Shown: positions 5,019 to 7,152 of the stretch, piece by piece | Layout of the letters: every line of letters begins with the position of its first letter | Numbering within the stretch: position 1 is the stretch's first letter | Assembly (NCBI GenBank): GCA_021106775.1 | Contig: JAIOTL010000441.1 | Coordinates: forward strand, 1-7,152 | Direction of reading: 5' to 3' | Origin: Planctomycetota bacterium | GTDB taxonomy: Bacteria; Planctomycetota; UBA8742; SKZP01; JAIOTL01 | Length of the DNA: 7,152 bases | The notes under the pieces: model-generated | What the model was told of the DNA's origin: nothing | Databases searched by the model: none | What the model saw: only the letters and a program-made list of their open reading frames with translations | Position numbers and translations under genes: made by a program

Positions 5019-6692
5019 TTAGTCGTCGTCATCGTAATCATCTACTTCTTTGCTTATGCCAAGTCTTGACGAAATTGTGCGGATTCTTTTTTTGAATTTA
5101 TCCACAAAAGTCGTGTATTCTTCAAGTGTCATGACATTGTTAATCATGGATTTCAGAAGCTCAGGCAATTGAGTAAATGACGGGTCAATCAAGAGGCGTT
5201 CTGTTTTCAAACCCTCATCGAAGCCGACTGGTCCAAAAGCGATAATGGGTCCGAAATTGTGCTTTTCAATCGGTGAAAAACCTTCTACAAAATCGCCGAT
5301 TGGCGCATCTTCCTGCCAAAATCGCTGATTCCTGCTTCCCCACTGCGAAAACATCAAACGCTGCCAGACCGAGTTCAATAACCCCCAGGGTGTGAGTTTT
5401 CCACCGGTATCCTTTAATGATTTCTTCAAAATGGGCCAAACAAGAATGTTTGCATCAAGTTTGTATGCAGGCAAGACAGGCGGTACAAGCGAATAGGCGA
5501 TAAACGGTTCATCAGAACAACTGCAATTCTCGGCAACAAGTTTAAATCGCTCTAAAGATGCCTGCTGAACCTCTTCAAGAGATGGTTCATCTGACATTTC
5601 CAAGGGTGGAAGCTCTTTTTTATACTCCCGTTTCAATTCCTTAAAGCTGAAAACCTGTGGTTTCCACTTGGGAATAGTTAATTTTTTCGTGATTGCCTTT
5701 GAATGACTAATTAACTCGTTAAATTGCTTGCCCAAAAGTGAAATATATTTCGAAAACGTTTCGAACGATAACGAATGAATCTGCGAAACAAGGTTTGAAG
5801 GGTCATTGTTTTGATACAAAAGTGAAATTATAAATGACGCCCATTCTGGAGGATATCCTGCAGAGAATGATTTATCGGTTTTCCAGCATGTTATCACAGG
5901 GGGTACAAGCGGGAAATCCTCTTTATTCTCCCAAAGTATTGGACTCTCTAGGAATTTGCTCATCAAAAATGAAGATAGTGCTGTAGGATCGAAGGCGGAG
6001 AATCTTGCGGACGAGGCAGCAGGTGTACCTTTAACCAGAAACTGTAGTGAAATCATGCCGACAGAACCTGCAACGAGATTCAGTGATTTCTTCGATTTCT
6101 TTGCAATTTTTATTTTTTTCTTTGATGTGCCATGTCTGACACCGCCGGGAATCAATGTAATAATCGGCTTAAGCTTTTTATCTTCGATTAAATCGTTCAC
6201 TTTTTCAAGAGTCTTTGTGAAAACCTTGCCACCTTCGTTCGATTTCGGCGTAAGCACAATTATCAGGTGACCGGGCATTTCCTTTTTGGAATTTACGAAA
6301 TCTCGAATCAATGATGCTGTAATTGCGAGCGGACCTGCAACGGATAAAACGCCGGGACCATAAAGAAATGGGCTTTCGGATTTACCTTCGAATTCCATCG
6401 CAGCATCGTCTGGCTCGAAATATGTTTCACCGGTTTTTGGGTTAAAATATGTATATCCAAGTCCAATAACAACAGCGCGGTTGCTTTTGCCAGCAATATG
6501 CAGAATAATAGGTTCTGTTAAATCAAGCTCTTCGTGCGAATTGGCAAGGTTGGCACTTGCAGGATAATAAACCGATACATCCGATGCACGTAAATCTCTG
6601 ATGAATTCGAAAACAATGCACGATTCGCTGCGCTGCCTCAATAAATGCCGCGCAAAAGTCAAAAGGTTTAGCGTGCTAGATGAATCAGTCAC
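5019..6692 (-). CDS. M20-family RocB-like protein, metal site apparently lost
   Basis: This encodes 557 aa with a GTG start; the next Met is ~100 residues in, a stop lies 7 codons upstream, and no good Shine-Dalgarno is seen. Landmarks of the RocB branch of M20 metallopeptidases appear in order: FLYGPGVLSVAGPLA (109-122, where the family has YGRGxxDMKxG), VLTPKSNEGG (146-155, in place of xxPDEE), ISLQFLVKGTPAASS (214-228, in place of the GxxAHxx strand), PPVITCWKTDKSF (264-276), SLVPPVLPAY (401-410) and FGPVGFDEGLKTERL (486-500, family GPxGxDAHxxTERxH). Length matches RocB (~550-570 aa). The expected ligands are replaced: Asp by Ser117, the Glu pair by Ser/Asn, and the C-terminal His by Gly494. 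It is therefore probably not a zinc hydrolase. There is no signal peptide or membrane helix, so it should be cytoplasmic. The protein ends in an acidic tail (EVDDYDDDD). Family names come from memory of motifs, not a search. No arginine-catabolism genes are nearby. Confidence 0.6.
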   Translation of the reverse strand: MTDSSSTLNLLTFARHLLRQRSESCIVFEFIRDLRASDVSVYYPASANLANSHEELDLTEPIILHIAGKSNRAVVIGLGYTYFNPKTGETYFEPDDAAMEFEGKSESPFLYGPGVLSVAGPLAITASLIRDFVNSKKEMPGHLIIVLTPKSNEGGKVFTKTLEKVNDLIEDKKLKPIITLIPGGVRHGTSKKKIKIAKKSKKSLNLVAGSVGMISLQFLVKGTPAASSARFSAFDPTALSSFLMSKFLESPILWENKEDFPLVPPVITCWKTDKSFSAGYPPEWASFIISLLYQNNDPSNLVSQIHSLSFETFSKYISLLGKQFNELISHSKAITKKLTIPKWKPQVFSFKELKREYKKELPPLEMSDEPSLEEVQQASLERFKLVAENCSCSDEPFIAYSLVPPVLPAYKLDANILVWPILKKSLKDTGGKLTPWGLLNSVWQRLMFSQWGSRNQRFWQEDAPIGDFVEGFSPIEKHNFGPIIAFGPVGFDEGLKTERLLIDPSFTQLPELLKSMINNVMTLEEYTTFVDKFKKRIRTISSRLGISKEVDDYDDDD

Positions 6693-7029
6693 AATACATA
6701 TTCGATAAAATCAGAATCAATATAATATTATTTATTTTTGATATAGTATCAGGTTTTTAATAAATCTCATTTTAAAACTGATTTTAAGAATTTTTGCCAC
6801 TAAGAACACTAAGATTCACTAAGATTTAATAATTAAGAACTTTTTGCCACGAAAAACACGAACAGTTTTCGCTCGCAATGACATCGGGGGTGATTTCGAT
6901 GCGAAACCGACAAATTCTGTATACTTCGAAAAGAAAATGGCGGAAAGTCTGCCCAGGTTTACCTGACCATCCGTGATGGTTTTCAGTTGTAAAGCATCTT
7001 CAATAGGTCGAATCACTCTAGTGCTTTGT
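6693..7029. other. intergenic region without a convincing gene
   Basis: The first ~90 bases are strongly AT-rich and presumably hold the promoter of the RocB-like gene, but no clear -35/-10 pair stands out. Next come the CCAC(T)AAGA-type repeats, a fragment TTCGCTCGCAATGACA (6868-6883) that looks like part of another dispersed repeat, and ~140 bases of ordinary composition. Several frames there are open for 30-65 codons, but none has a ribosome binding site or a recognisable product. A small hairpin ACCATC-CGT-GATGGT (6966-6980) followed by TTTC is the only other structure seen. Confidence 0.5.
6784..6862. repeat. CCACTAAGA / CCACGAAAA-type repeat cluster
   Basis: The direct repeat TTAAGAA(C)TTTTTGCCAC occurs at 6784-6800 and 6833-6850. 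The first is followed by short tandem units TAAGAACAC, TAAGATTCAC and TAAGA, the second by GAAAAACAC and GAAC. Sequences of the form GCCACTAAGNCACTAAG are, from memory, common dispersed intergenic repeats in many environmental bacterial genomes. They lie between the start of the RocB-like gene and repeat copy 3. No function can be read from the sequence. Confidence 0.6.
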
Positions 7030-7144
7030 CAAGAAAGTAGTAAAGGGTTCAAAAAAACTGTCATTCCCAACTCGATTGGAAATCCAGCAGAAGTTAGAAT
7101 ATAATATTGTATCAGTCTGGATTCCCGTTTTCACGGGAATGACA
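7030..7144 (-). repeat. two-hairpin dispersed repeat, copy 3, with extended flank
   Basis: The core (7059-7144) again runs TGTCATTCC to GGAATGACA. Hairpin B (7063-7083) is ATTCCCAA-CTCGA-TTGGAAAT with one broken pair. Hairpin A (7121-7140) is ATTCCCGT-TTTC-ACGGGAAT, which differs from copies 1 and 2 in its stem but by paired changes, and still reads GAAA in the loop on the minus strand. A 29-nt spacer separates CCAG and CTGG. The left flank CAAGAAAGTAGTAAAGGG (from 7030) matches the left flank of copy 2, so the two share an ancestor longer than the hairpin core. Confidence 0.85.
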
Positions 7145-7152
7145 ACCCTTCG

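Noticed and set aside
6739..6751. TGATA-TAG-TATCA palindrome upstream of the RocB-like gene as an operator
   Set aside because: The arms are only 5 bp in very AT-rich sequence, which is expected by chance.
6892..6992. Short plus-strand frames that look protein-like, as if a gene's 3' end were decayed here
   Set aside because: Two or three frames are equally open over ~100 bases and none can be tied to a family, so a pseudogene cannot be supported.
6819..7016. 65-codon minus-strand frame with GTG start
   Set aside because: It runs through the CCACTAAGA and TTCGCTCGC repeat segments at its end, lacks a ribosome binding site and resembles nothing I recognise. Other frames in the same stretch are also open for 30 or more codons.

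Overview
This AT-rich window comes from a bacterial chromosome that is probably Gram-negative. I cannot name the organism. A split F0 ATP synthase locus, a CdsA whose signature reads PEFGGILDLSDN, a serine/threonine-kinase-like membrane protein and dispersed hairpin repeats would fit a PVC-type or other deep environmental lineage, but this is a weak inference.

Layout: (1) 2-823 (+) is the 3' part of a gene ending in a CAP/SCP (YkwD-like) domain; its frame is open to the left edge, so the true start lies outside. (2) 864-1235 (-) is a small protein resembling a ribbon-helix-helix (RHH) DNA binder. It is divergent from (3) 1488-2471 (+), a degenerate protein-kinase-like protein with a four-cysteine zinc ribbon and two C-terminal membrane helices. 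The 252-bp divergent intergenic region holds two nested inverted repeats and plausible promoters facing both ways, so it may be an operator of the RHH protein. (4) 2675-3784 (+) is a phosphatidate cytidylyltransferase (CdsA), flanked by oppositely oriented copies of a two-hairpin repeat. (5) Convergent to it, 4863-3994 (-) carries atpE then atpF, ending at a clear intrinsic terminator; atpB and atpH are absent from their usual places. (6) 6692-5019 (-) is a 557-aa protein that lines up with the M20-family RocB proteins but has lost the expected metal ligands. (7) 6693-7152 has no convincing gene and is repeat-rich: a CCAC(T)AAGA-type repeat, a scrap of another dispersed repeat, and a third copy of the two-hairpin element.

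The two housekeeping functions are phospholipid activation (CdsA) and proton-driven ATP synthesis (c and b subunits). The most unusual content is two apparent pseudoenzymes (kinase-like and RocB-like), the possible RHH-controlled divergent promoter, and a repeat family whose stems show compensatory changes around a constant GAAA loop.
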